A stretch of 64,000 bases of DNA from Megaleporinus macrocephalus (GCA_021613375.1 CM038721.1:6123486-6187485); one strand, 5' to 3'; shown: positions 34,290-46,564, counted from the stretch's first letter. A program made the numbers and translations. Notes: generated by a model not told the origin, from the letters alone.

Positions 34290-36110
34290 TGTTTTGTTTC
34301 AAAAATATATTATTCAGTATGTACTGTGAAGTATTCAGCTTGTGCTATATTTTTTTTTGGTAACTATTATAAAGTATTCAGTAATTACTATGAAGTATTC
34401 AGTACCTAATGTGACTGATTAAGTATCTACCATAAATTATTCAGTGTAAACTATGAAGTGTTCAGTACCTATTGTGAATTATTGAGTATGTACCATAAAT
34501 TATTCAGCATCTACTGTAAATTATTTAGTACCTACTGTGAGTTATTATGTATCTACCATAAATTATTCAGTAATTACTATAAAGTATTCAGTAGCTACTG
34601 TGAATTATTGAGTACCTACTATAAATTATTCAGTATCTACTCTAAATTATTCAGTACCTACTGTGAGTTATTAAGTATCTACCATAAATTATTCAGTAAT
34701 TAACATGAAGTGTTCAGTACCTACTGTGAATTATTGAGAATCCACTATAAATTATGCAGTATCTACTGGGAATTATTCAGTACCTACTGTGAGTTATTAT
34801 GTATCTACCATAAATTATTCATTAATTACTATGAGGTGTTCAGTAGCTACTATGAATTACTGAGTATCTAACATGAATTATTCAGTAATTACTACATAGT
34901 GTTCAGTACCTACTGTGAATTATTGAATATCTACCATAAATGATTCAGTAATTACTACGAAGTGTTCAGTACCTACTGTGAATTATTGAGTATCTACTAT
35001 AAATTATGCAGTATCTACTGGGAATTATTCAATACCTCCTGTGAGTTATTATGTACCTACCATAAATTATTCAGTTATTACTATGTACTAAGTGTTCAGT
35101 GCCTACTGTGAGTTATTAAGTATCTACTATAAGTTACTCAGTAATTACTAAGAAGTAATCAGTACCTACTGTGAGTTATTACGTATCTACCATAAATTAT
35201 TCAGTCATTACTATGAGGTGTTCAGTACCTACTGTGAGTTATAAAGTATCTACTACAAAAGATTCAGTAATTACTATGAAGTATTCAGTACCTACTGGGA
35301 GTTATTATATATCTACCACAAATGATTCAGTAATTACTAAGAAGTATTCAGTATCTTCTGGGAGTTATTATGTATCCACCACAAATGATTCAGTAACTAC
35401 TATTAAGTATTCAGTACCTAGTGTGAAATATTGAATATCTACTATAAATTATTCAGTAATTACTAAGAAGTATTCAGTGCCTACTGGGAGTTATGTATCT
35501 ATTACAAATGATTCACTAACTACTATTAAGTATTTAGTACCTACTGTAATTTTTTGAGTATCTACTATGAATTATTTAATAATTACTATGAAGTATTCAG
35601 TACCTACTGGGAGTTATTATGTATCTACCACAAATGTTTCAGTAACTACTATTAAGTATTCAGTATCTACTGTGAAATATTGAATATCTACTATGAATTA
35701 TTCAGTTATTACTATGAGGTGTTCAGTGCTTACTGGGGGTTATGTATCTACTACAGATGATTCAGTAACTACTATTAAGTATTCAGTACCTATTGTGAAA
35801 TATTAAATGTCTACTATGAATTATTCAGTTATTACTATGAGGTGTTCAGTGCCTACTGGGAGTTATGTATCTACTACAGATGATTCAGTAATTACTAAGA
35901 AGTATTCAGTACCTACTGTAAAATATTGAATATCTACTATGAATTATTCAGTTGAGGTGTTCAGTACCTACTGTTAATTATTTAATATCCACTATAAATT
36001 ATTTAGCACAACAAACAGTTCAGTAATTACTATAAATAATTGAATATTTAATATTAATTATTCAGTATCTACTATGAATTAGTCAGTAACTACTATAAAT
36101 CTGTATCCAT
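34290..36110 (+). repeat. 21-bp AT-rich minisatellite, block 1
   Basis: Degenerate head-to-tail units of about 21 bases near ATTCAGTACCTACTGTGAATT, alternating with ATTGAGTATCTACTATAAATT. Because 21 is a multiple of three, some frames stay open as seven-residue repeats; these are not genes. A second block of the same unit is at 38740-40030. Confidence 0.9.
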
Positions 36111-37330
36111 CCACGCACTGGCTCCAGTACCAACTGACTGTGTAAATCTTTCAAATCAGGTTGGATGGTTAGTAAGACATTTATTCTCTGGTGTAACAAA
36201 CTCTTGCTGAAGACCACCAGCTACATTTCTGAAAGCCCAAGGCTGAAATTGAAATATTGTCAAGCCTAAAACAAGTCAAACAGAAAAAAGCCTTGTGACT
36301 GAACTACTACTGTACTACATCATACAAAGCCAGAAAGGAAACGAGTGTGTAATAGGCCTTATTATTGATTGATGGACTTTAGCCTCGTGGCTCTGGTGCA
36401 CAACAAAAGAAGCGAACTCCCAAACCAAACACGTCTGATTGGTCAGAATTCAGATTAGAAAGCAGCTGGTGTTTTTCTGCAAAGCAGCCAAATGTAACGC
36501 CCCTGCGGTTCCTGTTTTTTGCATACAGCTCTTATGAGCTTAATCAACAGCGTAATAGCATGACCTTTGACCTGGTGCCTCCAGTGATTCTACTTCAGTG
36601 AACTGTGCCAAGTCAGACATGCCCTTATAAAAAACCACTCAACACTGAGGAGTTCACGCCGACGCAGGGGCCAGCGGGAGTTTGCGCAAGCTAATTATTA
36701 GAGTTCAATTTTTATCTTTCTTTCAACATCATAGTAATGCAAATGTCAGGAGCCGAGGCAGCAGACGGCTCAGGTTACGCTCGCTTGTGAAAATCTCTCG
36801 CTTTCGTCCGCACACACGGTTCTGCCATCCACTTTAAATCAATCCCCGCATGCGTTTCCCTAATTTGTGCGCGCAGACATGTGGATTCATCAGCTTCAGC
36901 AGACGGCCTGCGTTCCAGCGAGCGAAGTGTATACAGCAGTCCTGCTCACACGGACCGCTCTCTCATTAATTATGTTTAGAAAGCGTAATTCATCTGAGAT
37001 TTGTCAGGCCTAGTTAAGCAATTCGCAGTCCGGTATTAATAAACCTGAGTACAAATTAACCAGAAATATTTAGATATTATTTGCACGGAAGTGAACAATG
37101 AAGTTAATGGGGCTCATTTGATGTTTTTTAATTATAATTATTGAGTCAATTACATATTAGCCCTTGATATGTTTTATTCGAGGAGGTTATAGACGAACGT
37201 GTAGAATTAAATTAATAAGGGATTTAAAAAATATCGGCACTACGTCAATGAAATCCCGAATCTTCACATTCTGGTTTTAATACAGGACACAATCAATAAC
37301 AATAACAACACAGAGCAAGTCTATGCCTAT
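36111..37330. promoter_or_regulatory. Single-copy island, candidate enhancer
   Basis: Repeat-free block with several binding-site-like words: a perfect direct repeat TGACCTTTGACCT at 36561-36573 (nuclear-receptor DR1 on the minus strand), a perfect octamer ATGCAAAT at 36737-36744 (POU factors), and homeobox cores in CTAATTATTAG, CATTAATTATG and TAATTATAATTATTG. No exon supported. It lies between repeat arrays. Confidence 0.4.
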
Positions 37331-37351
37331 AAGCGGGCTTTGATTTGACTC

Positions 37352-38030
37352 ATACTGGATTAAAATCACTACACAGTTATTACTGTCAGACTGTAAACAC
37401 TACACACACTGCAGATTCATACTGGATTAAAATCACTCCACAGTTATTACTGTCAGACTGTAAACACTACACACACTGCAGATTCATACTGGATTAAAAT
37501 CACTCCACAGTTATTACTGTCAGACTGTAAACACTACACAAACTGCAGATTCATACTGTATTAAAATCACTCCACACTTATTATTACTGTCAGACTGTAA
37601 ACACTACACACACTGCAGATTCATACTGGATTAAAATCACTCCACAGTTACTACTGTCAGACTGCAAACACTACAAACACTGTAGATTCATACTGGATTA
37701 AAATCACTCCACAATTATTACTGTCAGACTTTAAAAACTACACACACTGCAGATTCATACTGGATTAAAATCACTCCACAGTTTTACTGTCAGACTGTAA
37801 ACACTACACACACTGCAGATTCATACTGGATTAAAATCACTCCACAGTTATTACTGTCAGACTGTATACACTACACACACTGCAGATTCACACTGGGTTA
37901 AAATCACTCCACAATTATTACTGTCAGACTGTAAACACTACACACACTGCAGATTTATACTGGATTAAAATCACTCCACAGTTATTATTACTGTCAGGCT
38001 GTAAACACTACACACACTGCAGATTCATAT
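37352..38030 (+). repeat. 67-bp minisatellite, about ten units
   Basis: Unit TACTGGATTAAAATCACTCC, then ACAGTTATTACTGTCAGACT, GTAAACACTACACACACTGC and AGATTCA. Units differ by point changes and small indels; homogeneity suggests recent amplification. Confidence 0.92.
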
Positions 38031-38309
38031 TTATATTTAAGAACTGCTTTTAAATCACTGAGCTCATCAGTAATCACACAGATTCTGAAAGTTCTGCAGG
38101 TAGAACTAAGCCAGATCCTGTTACTGTATTTGGCCCTATTGGCTGTATGTGAAGAGCAGGAGTTAGACGGGGCCATATGCAGCTCAGGCTTTGATCTGAT
38201 AGGCCACCGTGAGCTGATGACAGCCGGAGGTGTGAAGACACACATAGTCGCAAACTCAGAGCACTTCCTTCCCCAGCCTGTCAGTTATCAGCATTGTGGA
38301 CACGCATTC

Positions 38310-38310
38310 C

Positions 38311-38342
<32 letters not shown>

Positions 38343-38371
38343 ATCTCTCTCTCTCTCTTTCACTCTCTTTT

Positions 38372-38446
<75 letters not shown>
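38310..38446 (+). repeat. (CT)n microsatellite
   Basis: About 135 bases of CT repeats with a few TG/TT/AT breaks. Confidence 0.95.
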
Positions 38447-38448
<2 letters not shown>

Positions 38449-38739
38449 TGCTTGCTCTCTGCTCTGACAGTGTTAGTAAATGACAGTTATGCTGTAATAT
38501 GTTCTGATTATTAGCTGAATATTCCCAGCAGAGGTTCCACTGCGGGCAGGTGACTTCACTCCTGTGGAAGGTCTATTTCCTGCTGATTTGAATCAGTTAT
38601 ATTCAGAGGTGTGTACGGTGACCGAAAGCCATACTTAAGTTTCTCAGCGGTCATACATGTCAAGACTCGCTCTGCGCTGACGCTGTTTCTCCTCTGGGAT
38701 GGGTAACAGCATGTCAGTGCAGCAATTGACCTGAACATT

Positions 38740-40030
38740 AACTATCCAGCATTTATTATGAATTATTCACAAACTACTATGAATAGTTTCTGATACAGTA
38801 CCTATTGTGAATTATTCAGTAACTAATATGAAAAATTTAGTACCTACTGTGACTTACTCAGTAACTACTATATACTATTCATAATATTATGAATTATGTA
38901 GGATCCAGTATGAATTATTAAGCAAATTTCTATAATTTATTTAGTATGCATTATGAATTATTCAGTAACTAGTATGAATAATTTAGTAACTACTGTGAAT
39001 TACTCAGTAACTACTATATACTATTCATAATATTATGAATTATGTGGAGTCCAATATGAGTTATTAAGCAAATTTATATTAATTATTTAGTATGCATTAT
39101 GAAGTAACCAGTAATAGCTATTAATGATTTATTTTTAAGCAACATATTCCTCAATTATTCATTAACTACTGAATTCCATAACCAAAAAGAATTAGCAACT
39201 AATTTGAAAATTCAACTCCAATAAATTATTCAGTATCTACTATGAATTACTCAGTGGCTTTTACTGCTCTATACATACTTTGTATTATACAGCAACTGCT
39301 AAAATAATAAAATAATAAAGTATCCTTTATGAATTACTATGAATATAATATTAATAACTTTTTTGTCAACTGTAAATGATTCAGGATCCACTATGCATTA
39401 TTAATTGACTACTATGAATTATTCTGAATTAACTATGAATTATTTAGCAACTACTGTGAATTACTCAGCAGCTGCTATAAATATTTATTATCCATTATGA
39501 ATTATTAAGCAACTACTCTGAAGTGTTTAGTACCTGCTCTGATTTGTTTAATAACTGCTATGAATTATTCTGTATTCATTATGAATTATTAAGCAACTTC
39601 TGTACCTTATTTAGTAACTGCTATGAATTACTTAGTATTTACTATGATTTATTTAAGCAATACTCTGAGTTTCTAGTAACTACTATGAATTATTTAGTAT
39701 CTACTATGATTTATTTAAGCAGTACTCAGAGTTTTTAGTAACTACTATGAATTATTTAGTATCTACTATGAATTATTTAAGCAATACTCTGCATTTCTAG
39801 TAATTACTATGAATTATTTAGTGTCTAGTATGAATTATTTAAGAAATACTCAGAGTTTCTAGTAACTACTATGAATTATTTAGTATCTACTATGAATTAT
39901 TTAAGCAATACTCTGAGTTTTTAGTAACTACTATGAATTCTTCAGTATCTACTATGAATTATTAAAAAGCAAAACATTATAAATTACAAATCATTCAGCA
40001 CTACTTAGATTTATTCCGTATCGTCTCTGA
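38740..40030 (+). repeat. 21-bp AT-rich minisatellite, block 2
   Basis: More diverged than block 1 but the same words recur (TAGTAACTACTATGAATTAT, TTAGTATCTACTATGA). A longer unit with TTTAAGCAATACTCTGAGTT repeats about 60 bases apart near 39640-39930. Confidence 0.8.
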
Positions 40031-40636
40031 ATTGTTCAGTAACTGATCTGTCTGTTGTGGAACTAACGTGTAAGTTGTGGGGAGAGAGAGTGGAACTGAA
40101 GTGCACGCTGACGTACAGACCTGGAGGTTAAAAGATTTTCTTGCTACTGTTGCTGAACAGGGACACATGCAGGGACAGACAGATAGATTATGGCTTCACT
40201 GTCCATCAGCGAGAACTTAAAAGGGAATTGTTTTGTCTGGGGCTTTCATGTGGGAGTAATGACTCAGAGCGTGATTTCACCAATCTGTTCAGCTACACAA
40301 GAATGAAAAATCATCACAGGACTAAAGCTCCTCATCTACAGCACACAAACCGTCTGGAAGAAAGTGCCCCGTAACCAGAAGAGTTTTATTTATGTACACG
40401 CTGAGCGCCGCGCGGATAAACACCACAACAATGTACTGGATCTGGCCGCATTGTTTATGCTGTGAAAGAAACAGCACACAGAGTTTAAACGATTCTTTCA
40501 GGAGCCGAAACATCACGAGCGCTTACGGTCACACCTGTAACCCAGTTAGAGCTCCATCCGCTCCACAGGTCACAAAGGCTTTGGACTCTCAGTGGCATCC
40601 AGATTATTCAGTAACTACTTTCATGTATTTATAACA
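40031..40636. other. Single-copy stretch
   Basis: No gene supported. Moderate GC with CpG words (CACGCTGAGCGCCGCGCGG near 40398). A lone copy of the 21-bp unit (ATTATTCAGTAACTACTTTC) is near 40602. Confidence 0.3.
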
Positions 40637-41147
40637 CACTACCGCTCAAAAGTTTGGGATCACAGTGAAATATTTTAGTTTTCAATGGAGTATCTTCTTC
40701 CTTAACACAGCAATGGACTGATGGGTCTCTAAAGAAAGTTGTTTCTTTCTGGACATTTTGAGTCGGTCAGCAAGCCATCAACTGCTGATGCTTCAGATAC
40801 TAAACTAACCTAGAATGTTGTTCCCTTTTATACTCACTTATTAGTAGAATGTTTTTCAGCTGTGCATCACAATTGAGCAAGAGTGTCTCAACAACCAATT
40901 AGTCCAATAACATCCTTAACTTGGATTGGTGGCCGTACCAGGAGATTTAGACAGAGGACTGAGAATTGCTGATATATGCAAAATAAACCTCTATACAAAA
41001 AATAGGCTTTAATACAAACATTTTTATTCTTTAAATATCATCTGATACACTTACATTAAGTGTGAAATGGACAATATTGTTTGTGAATTGCATGAAAATT
41101 GCATGAAATGAAATTCTAAAGTGATCCTAAACTTTTGAGCGGTAGTG
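40637..41147 (+). mobile_element. Tc1/mariner-type MITE, family B copy 2
   Basis: 511 bases, close match to the element at 5177-5695 along its whole length, with the same inverted ends. TA follows the right end; the left flank reads CA. The inner palindromic region lacks about ten bases compared with copy 1. Confidence 0.85.
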
Positions 41148-41829
41148 TAGATCCACCCTTAAAATCTGATTGGCGCTCAGAGTCATTGGGTGTGTCTGAC
41201 ATGGACCACTCGTTTATTCATGAACTGATCCCTACATAGACTGATGTGTGTACACTGTACCAAATTGCTGTAAATTTACTGTAGATATACAGTATCTAAC
41301 TTTTTTATAATAATTGTAAAATTCAGTTAAATAATCACACAGTGTATGTAAATTAACAGTAATGCAATCAGTTTCCCAATAACAGAAAATAACTGTAATT
41401 TATCAGCTAATACAATATTTTCTATTAACCTTTTGAAATATGAACCATCATCCCTTTACAGTCCAGTCACTATCCATCAAAATCATACTGGCAGACTAAT
41501 GCCCCCCACAACCCGCGCCCCTCGTGATCAAGGGCCCTCTAATGGTAGGCCCCCCTTTTTCCTAGGACCCCTAATAGCCAGAAGTCGAAGTCAGAGCAGT
41601 GGCAAAACACCCAAAAGCATGGCTAGGGCCCAAAAGCATGGCTAGGGGCCGCAAAATTATGGCTAGGGCCCCCAAGAGGCCATGGGTTCAAAGTCCCTAA
41701 AAGTCAGAGGATGCTTAAAATAGAGGGCCCTTTGGAAATAAAAATATAAATGTTGTTAGGCATCGCAAAATGTTTTGGGCCAGGGCTCCCACTGGCCCGG
41801 TCAGTAATCCAGCCATGTTCATCGCATAG
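41148..41829. other. Low-complexity and GC-rich repeat-like stretch
   Basis: Includes three diverged units of CCCAAAAGCATGGCTAGGGC near 41608-41672. The GGGCCCTCTAATGG and CTGGCCCGG words suggest a decayed DNA element. No gene. Confidence 0.4.
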
Positions 41830-42055
41830 CCAACACACACACCACATCTTAGGCACACTCTTACACCTACGGGCAGTTAAGAGTGAAGATTAATCTAACA
41901 TGCATGTGTTTGGACTGTGGGTGGAAACTGGAGTACCCGGAGGAACCCACTCAAACACAGAACATACACACTCCACACAGAACCACCCGGACCGGGAATC
42001 CAACCCAGATCATCTTACTGTGAGGAGACAGTGCTAACTACTGTACACACCAATA
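41830..42055 (+). repeat. Retroelement-tail family F, copy 1
   Basis: Shares CTAACATGCATGTGT, GGACTGTGGG, ACATACACACTCCACACAGA, CCGGGAATCCAACCCAGATC and CTTACTGTGAGGAGAC with the copies at 43575-43815 (reverse) and 56266-56569. In this copy the final GTGCTAACTACTG block occurs once and is not expanded. Confidence 0.75.
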
Positions 42056-42058
42056 ATG

Positions 42059-42061
<3 letters not shown>

Positions 42062-42106
<45 letters not shown>
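42062..42106 (+). repeat. (AT)n microsatellite
   Basis: Pure AT dinucleotides directly after the family F copy. Confidence 0.95.
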
Positions 42107-42109
<3 letters not shown>

Positions 42110-42179
42110 AATCATGTTTGATGGCCATCAGTTATACACTTGTTGGAATTAATTTTACAGACATCCCACCATTAAAGGT

Positions 42180-42990
42180 CTATACATAAAGAGCATAACA
42201 ACAAACAGTTGCCCTTTCTTTCCAAGCGTACGTTCATTGCTCAGAATTTTACATTTGCAACGCGAACAAATCCGGAATCTCAACAATTATATCTTCGTTA
42301 GCTAATAATTTGTCTATCTCAACTTGAAACGCTGCAGAGCTAGAACACTGGGACGAATCTATAAATCTGAACCGTCCCACATCCTTTCACCAGCCATGTA
42401 TCAGAAGCTTTAAAAGAGTCTGAGATCGCCCGTAGCAAGAACTAGTGAAAGAAAAGGATTGCGTTTCTTTCATTTCCGACACTCCTACAACAAATGAGCT
42501 TGTAATTACTAATCCAGAGAGTTATGACCGCCCACCTAATTGCACTTTTTTGCATAAAATTCTCTTGGCAAGAGAGACAAAGGGGTTTGGCCGAGGAAAA
42601 TCCAGCAGACAGATTTATCTTTCATTAGGCCTCCATTGTCTTGGTATTTTTGTGTTATGTATGAGTCTCATCCCCTGTTATTAACCCTCCTCCCCACCGT
42701 ACGCCCCAAGAGCAAACTGTTTGGGCCTTGCATAATGTAGCTGGGAGCTACGCGTACTTGTACTGGGATCTAATCACATTTCCAGGGAAGTAGCTGCTGC
42801 CGCAGTGGAGTGGGCACATGCTGCAGCTTATCTAGCCTCCCGATGCCTTCAGCTGATAACAAATATGGAAGGGAAGTCGTCAGATTATTGAATAACGCAG
42901 CCCCACATCGGATGCTCAATAGTCTGCATGATTTGATATAAAAGTCCCATCTGCTCTCATCTCTGCGCCGACACCGTCGCCCTAAGTGAG
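42180..42990. promoter_or_regulatory. Single-copy island, candidate conserved noncoding element
   Basis: The longest block without simple repeats in this part of the window. Words resembling developmental binding sites include CTTGTAATTACTAATCC (homeobox), TTTTTTGCATAAAATT (POU-like), GAGACAAAGGGG (SOX/TCF-like) and CAGCTGATAACAAATATGG. Small open frames have no splice context. Conservation is inferred from appearance only. Confidence 0.35.
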
Positions 42991-43574
42991 GAGCCAGCAG
43001 AGGAAGGTGGAGAAGCTCACAGCCACATTGAAGTGGAAGGAAGGCCTTTAGCTAGCAACATAATTCATTAAGAAGTGGAATCAGGCACACTCTGATGTAT
43101 GAAGCCAATTAGAGGAGATCTCCTTAGACTAAGGTCCGGACCATCATCATTTCTAACGTGTGTTATGATTCAGTGGTGTATCCTGTTTACTGAAGTAGTC
43201 TAGTATCAGCATCTTATACCATCAGCTACTGACACACCAACACATCACAGTACATTCAGTATATTTCAGTATATTTACTGTTTAAATGCTGAACTTTATT
43301 AATGCTTTTTTCATCACTTTAAGTAAAAACAAGGGCTACGATTAAAATTAATTTAAAAAAAGTGCATCATAAAGTGTTTATTTATAATAAAAAAGTAAAT
43401 AAAATGTTTAGTCTTGTTAACTGAGTTTAACATCTTAACAGTTTATCTCTCTCTCATATTCCTCCACTCTTTCTCTTGTTCACTGAGAGAAGTGAGCTCT
43501 TGGTTGTCCAGCCAGAACTTTAAACCTGGGCTGAAACTGTGTTAGGACCATTCTCACACACATATGAGATCTCC
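42991..43574. other. Stretch without a supported gene
   Basis: AT-rich after 43260, with short TTTA runs. Nothing else seen. Confidence 0.3.
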
Positions 43575-43815
43575 GGAACGTTCTGTGTGGAGTGTGTATG
43601 TTCTCCCCGTGTTTGAGTGGGTTTCCTCCGGGTACTCCGGTTTCATTCCACAGTCCAAACACATGCATGTTAGGTTGATCCTCACTCTAAACTGCCTGTA
43701 GGTGTGAGAGTGTGAGTGAGTGTGTGATGACGATGTGAAGGACTGGTGAACTGTCCATGGTGTACGGGATAAAGCGGAAGATGATGAATGGATGGATGGA
43801 TGGATGGATATGAGA
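43575..43815 (-). repeat. Retroelement-tail family F, copy 2 (reverse)
   Basis: The reverse complement follows copy 1 and copy 3 and extends to the GGATAAAGCGGAAGATGATG block, ending in a GATG run (43790-43808) that looks like the 3' simple tail of a non-LTR element. Confidence 0.75.
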
Positions 43816-44439
43816 TACGTGGCTGCTTTTAACTAGTGCCAGGGTCTCAGAACATATGAGCCATGTTGGTTTGGAGCTGTCTGTGGGAAGTATAAACATC
43901 TCTGGCGGTCCATTCCTGGTTGAACAGTCGTTTTTCACCGTTGACTTTTCTTTCTCGACTGCTGCTTCTCACCTGTGCACAGATCTGATTGGCTAAGGAG
44001 TGTGTTTGCTGATTTTACTACGCACGGGATTGGTTTGTAAGGTTACTTCACCGCAAAGCACGTATATCATAAAGAAAACAAGAAACAAGAAAATAATCAC
44101 TGTCAACATTCTCAATAGTTTATCAGTTTGGGTCTGCATTGGTAGGTCCGGACCCAGACCGTTGTCCGGCTGTTAGTGACCCCTGTTCTAGATAATCTGG
44201 AAGTTCTACACAATCTTTATTATCATTATTATGACTAATTCCTACTTACTTAGGTGGCAGCGTTCTGGTCTGGGCAATGTTTTCATGGCATTTGCTGGAC
44301 CCACTCATCCATGTGGAAGACACTCCCAGCCAACTTGGCTATGAATCCAACCTTACAGATCACGTACACCATGCATGCTGATTGTCTTCCCTGGGGCGGA
44401 TGAGATCTTCCAGCAAGACAATGCGCCAGTTGGAAAGTT
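43816..44439. other. Stretch without a supported gene
   Basis: Nothing diagnostic. A fragment near 44275-44320 (GTTTTCATGGCATTTGCTGG) may be from another transposase-derived repeat, but I cannot confirm it. Confidence 0.25.
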
Positions 44440-44640
44440 ATCGTTTTGGACACACTTTTTTCCTACTCCACATTAAAAGAAGCCAGTTAAAGTGGTTCGG
44501 GCATCTAATTCAAATGGCCATCTCTTGTTGAACCAGGCACCACCAACTGGGACCAAACCCAGGTCATCCCAAGACCTGCTGGAGGGATTATATCTCCACA
44601 TAACTGGCCTTTGGATTCCCCAGAATGAACCAGACTATCA
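44440..44640 (+). pseudogene. LINE polymerase C-terminal tail, copy 1
   Basis: In shifted frames the peptides KWFGHLIQM, CWRDYIS and FGFPRMNQ follow the order of the RWFGH ... WRDYIS ... LGIPQ tail typical of fish LINE ORF2. Frameshifts and stops are present. Confidence 0.65.
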
Positions 44641-44936
44641 ATCTATGTTCTGCTGTAAATAAAATATGTATAGATATAAAATATTTTTATATTTATAAGG
44701 GTTTTTTTGCATTTATTTACATTGTACACAGTATCCAAGCTTTTTTGGGATTGGGGTTATACATACTTGTAGCTCTTATATCAATACAATAAAGAAAATG
44801 CACATAAACAGGGTGTACAAAGTAGATGCAACCCTAAAAATATTATTTCAATTAAGTATGGTATAATTAGGTTCCTTAACTAAAGGTACTAAGACCCTAG
44901 TGACGAGTGGTGCCACAACAATTAAAGTTTTTTACA
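44641..44936 (+). repeat. Truncated Tc1-like 3' end plus flank (duplication unit 1)
   Basis: Contains ATTTACATTGTACACAG, the AAGCTTTTTTGGGATTGGGG end and then ACATACTTGTAGCTCTTATA, GGTATAATTAGGTTCC and ACTAAAGGTACT. The same order, with a nearly complete element, is at 45088-46070. Confidence 0.75.
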
Positions 44937-45070
44937 GTTGAACCAGGCACAACCAACTGGGAGGAGACCCCAAGACCTGCTGGAGGGATTATATCTCTGC
45001 ATAACTGGCCTTTGGATTCCACAGAATGAACCAGAGGAAGTTGAGGGGTTGTCTGGGGCGTCTTTGGCTA
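44937..45070 (+). pseudogene. LINE polymerase C-terminal tail, copy 2
   Basis: The frame reads QAQPTGRRPQDLLEGLYLCI and, a little later, WIPQNEPEEVEGLSGASLA, matching the conserved tail of fish LINE ORF2. It repeats the 44527-44640 segment. Confidence 0.7.
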
Positions 45071-45087
45071 CAAATATTGGTTTAATC

Positions 45088-45898
45088 TACAACCCCAATT
45101 CAAAAAAGTTTGAGGCACCGTTTACTACTTTACAACGTAAATAACTCTAAATGAAAACAAATAGAATGATTGGCAAATCTCATAGAGCCATATGACTGGG
45201 TAAAATGGAAAAATGTTGTGTGGTCAGATGAATCAAAATTTGAAAAAAGTTTTTAGATACCACGGATGAGTGTCCTGCAGACTCAAGAAGAGAAAGAGAG
45301 GCTGTCCAGCTGGTTATAAGCACACAGTTCAAAAGCCTGCATCTCTGATGGTCTGGGGTTATGTTAGAGCCTATATTGTGAGCAGCTTGCACATCTGGAA
45401 GGACTCTATCAATGCTGAACAGTATATGGAGGTTTTAGAACATCTGCTCCCATCCAGACAGCGTCAGGTCTTTCATGGAAGACCTTCATATAGCAGCATG
45501 GCTTCACAGAAGAAGAGTCCAGGTGCTAATATTCCAAACATTTGGAACATCAGGAAACGAAAGAATCCGGCAAAAAGGAGCCAGAACAGTTGAGCAGCTA
45601 GAATCCTACTTCAGACATGACTCCTCCCCCAAAACTCTAGAAGGCGGTCTCCTCACTTCCCAGACTGTTGTTAAAGGAAGAGATGTTAAACGGTGGTTGA
45701 CGTGATCCTGTCACAACATTGAGGTCTAAATTTAAGAGTTAATAGTTTTCTTAACATTCAACATCTGATATGTGTTCTATGTTCTACTGTGAATAAAATA
45801 GGGGTTTATAAGATTTGCACATTGTTGCATTCTGGGGTTTTTTTTGCATTTATTTACATTGTACACAGCATCCAAGCTTTTTTGGAAATGGGGTTGTA
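45088..45898 (+). mobile_element. Tc1/mariner-like element with transposase remnant
   Basis: 811 bases with inverted ends: TACAACCCCAATTCAAAAAA at the left and its near-complement ending GGAAATGGGGTTGTA at the right. Peptides in shifting frames include VVWSDESKFE, ASLMVWGYVRAYIVSSLHIW, INAEQYMEVLEHLLPSRQ, RQKGARTVEQLESYF and a short C-terminus ending RDVKRWLT before a TGA. These follow the order of a Tc1-type transposase, with the middle catalytic DE region lost to a deletion. Inactive. Confidence 0.8.
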
Positions 45899-46070
45899 CA
45901 TACTTGTAGCTCTTATATCAATACAATAAAAAGGCTGCACATAAGACAGAGTGTACAGAGTCGATGCACCCTTAAAAATATTATTTCAATCAAATATGGT
46001 ATAATTAGGTTCCTTAACTAAAGGTACTGAGACCCCAGTGACGAGTGGTACCACCCCAATTACAGTTTCA
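45899..46070 (+). repeat. 3' flank of the Tc1-like element (duplication unit 2)
   Basis: Matches 44760-44936: TACTTGTAGCTCTTATATCA, AAATATTATTTCAATC, GGTATAATTAGGTTCC and GTGACGAGTGGTACCAC. Confirms that LINE tail, Tc1 element and flank were duplicated together. Confidence 0.8.
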
Positions 46071-46289
46071 CACCTTTTTTCTAAGAATGTATAAGCAAAG
46101 AAGTTTGTTGAACTTCTTATTTTGGTGTAATAATGAAATTCCTCTCCAAAGTGAGAGAAGTGATCAACGGTAAAGCAGAACAGGAGCTGAAACAACACAA
46201 CAGAATAAAACAGAATCCAGAAACAGAGAAACAGAAACTCTGACTCATTACTGACTGAAATGGAACTGAGGAAAAAACATAAATCCACC

Positions 46290-46562
46290 AAAATGCAGTA
46301 TTTCTTCTCTTTCTTTCTTTCATTTTACTATTTATTTAATTTTCTTTTATTTTCTTTCTTTCTTTTATTTTACTATTTATTTAATTTTCTTTTATTTTCT
46401 TTCTTTCTTTCTTTCTACTATTTATTTAATTTCCTTTTATTTTCTTTCTTTCTTTCTTTATTAATTTATACTATTTATTTTTTTCTTTTATTTTCTTTCT
46501 TTCTTTCATTCTTTCTTTCTTTCTTTCATTATTTATTTATTTATTTTTACTATTTATTGTAT
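46290..46562 (+). repeat. (TTTC)n/(TTTA)n low-complexity tract
   Basis: Imperfect tetranucleotide runs alternate with ACTATTTATTTAATTTTCTT about three times. The 102-codon frame is Phe/Leu/Ser/Tyr repeats, not a gene. Confidence 0.9.
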
Positions 46563-46564
46563 TT

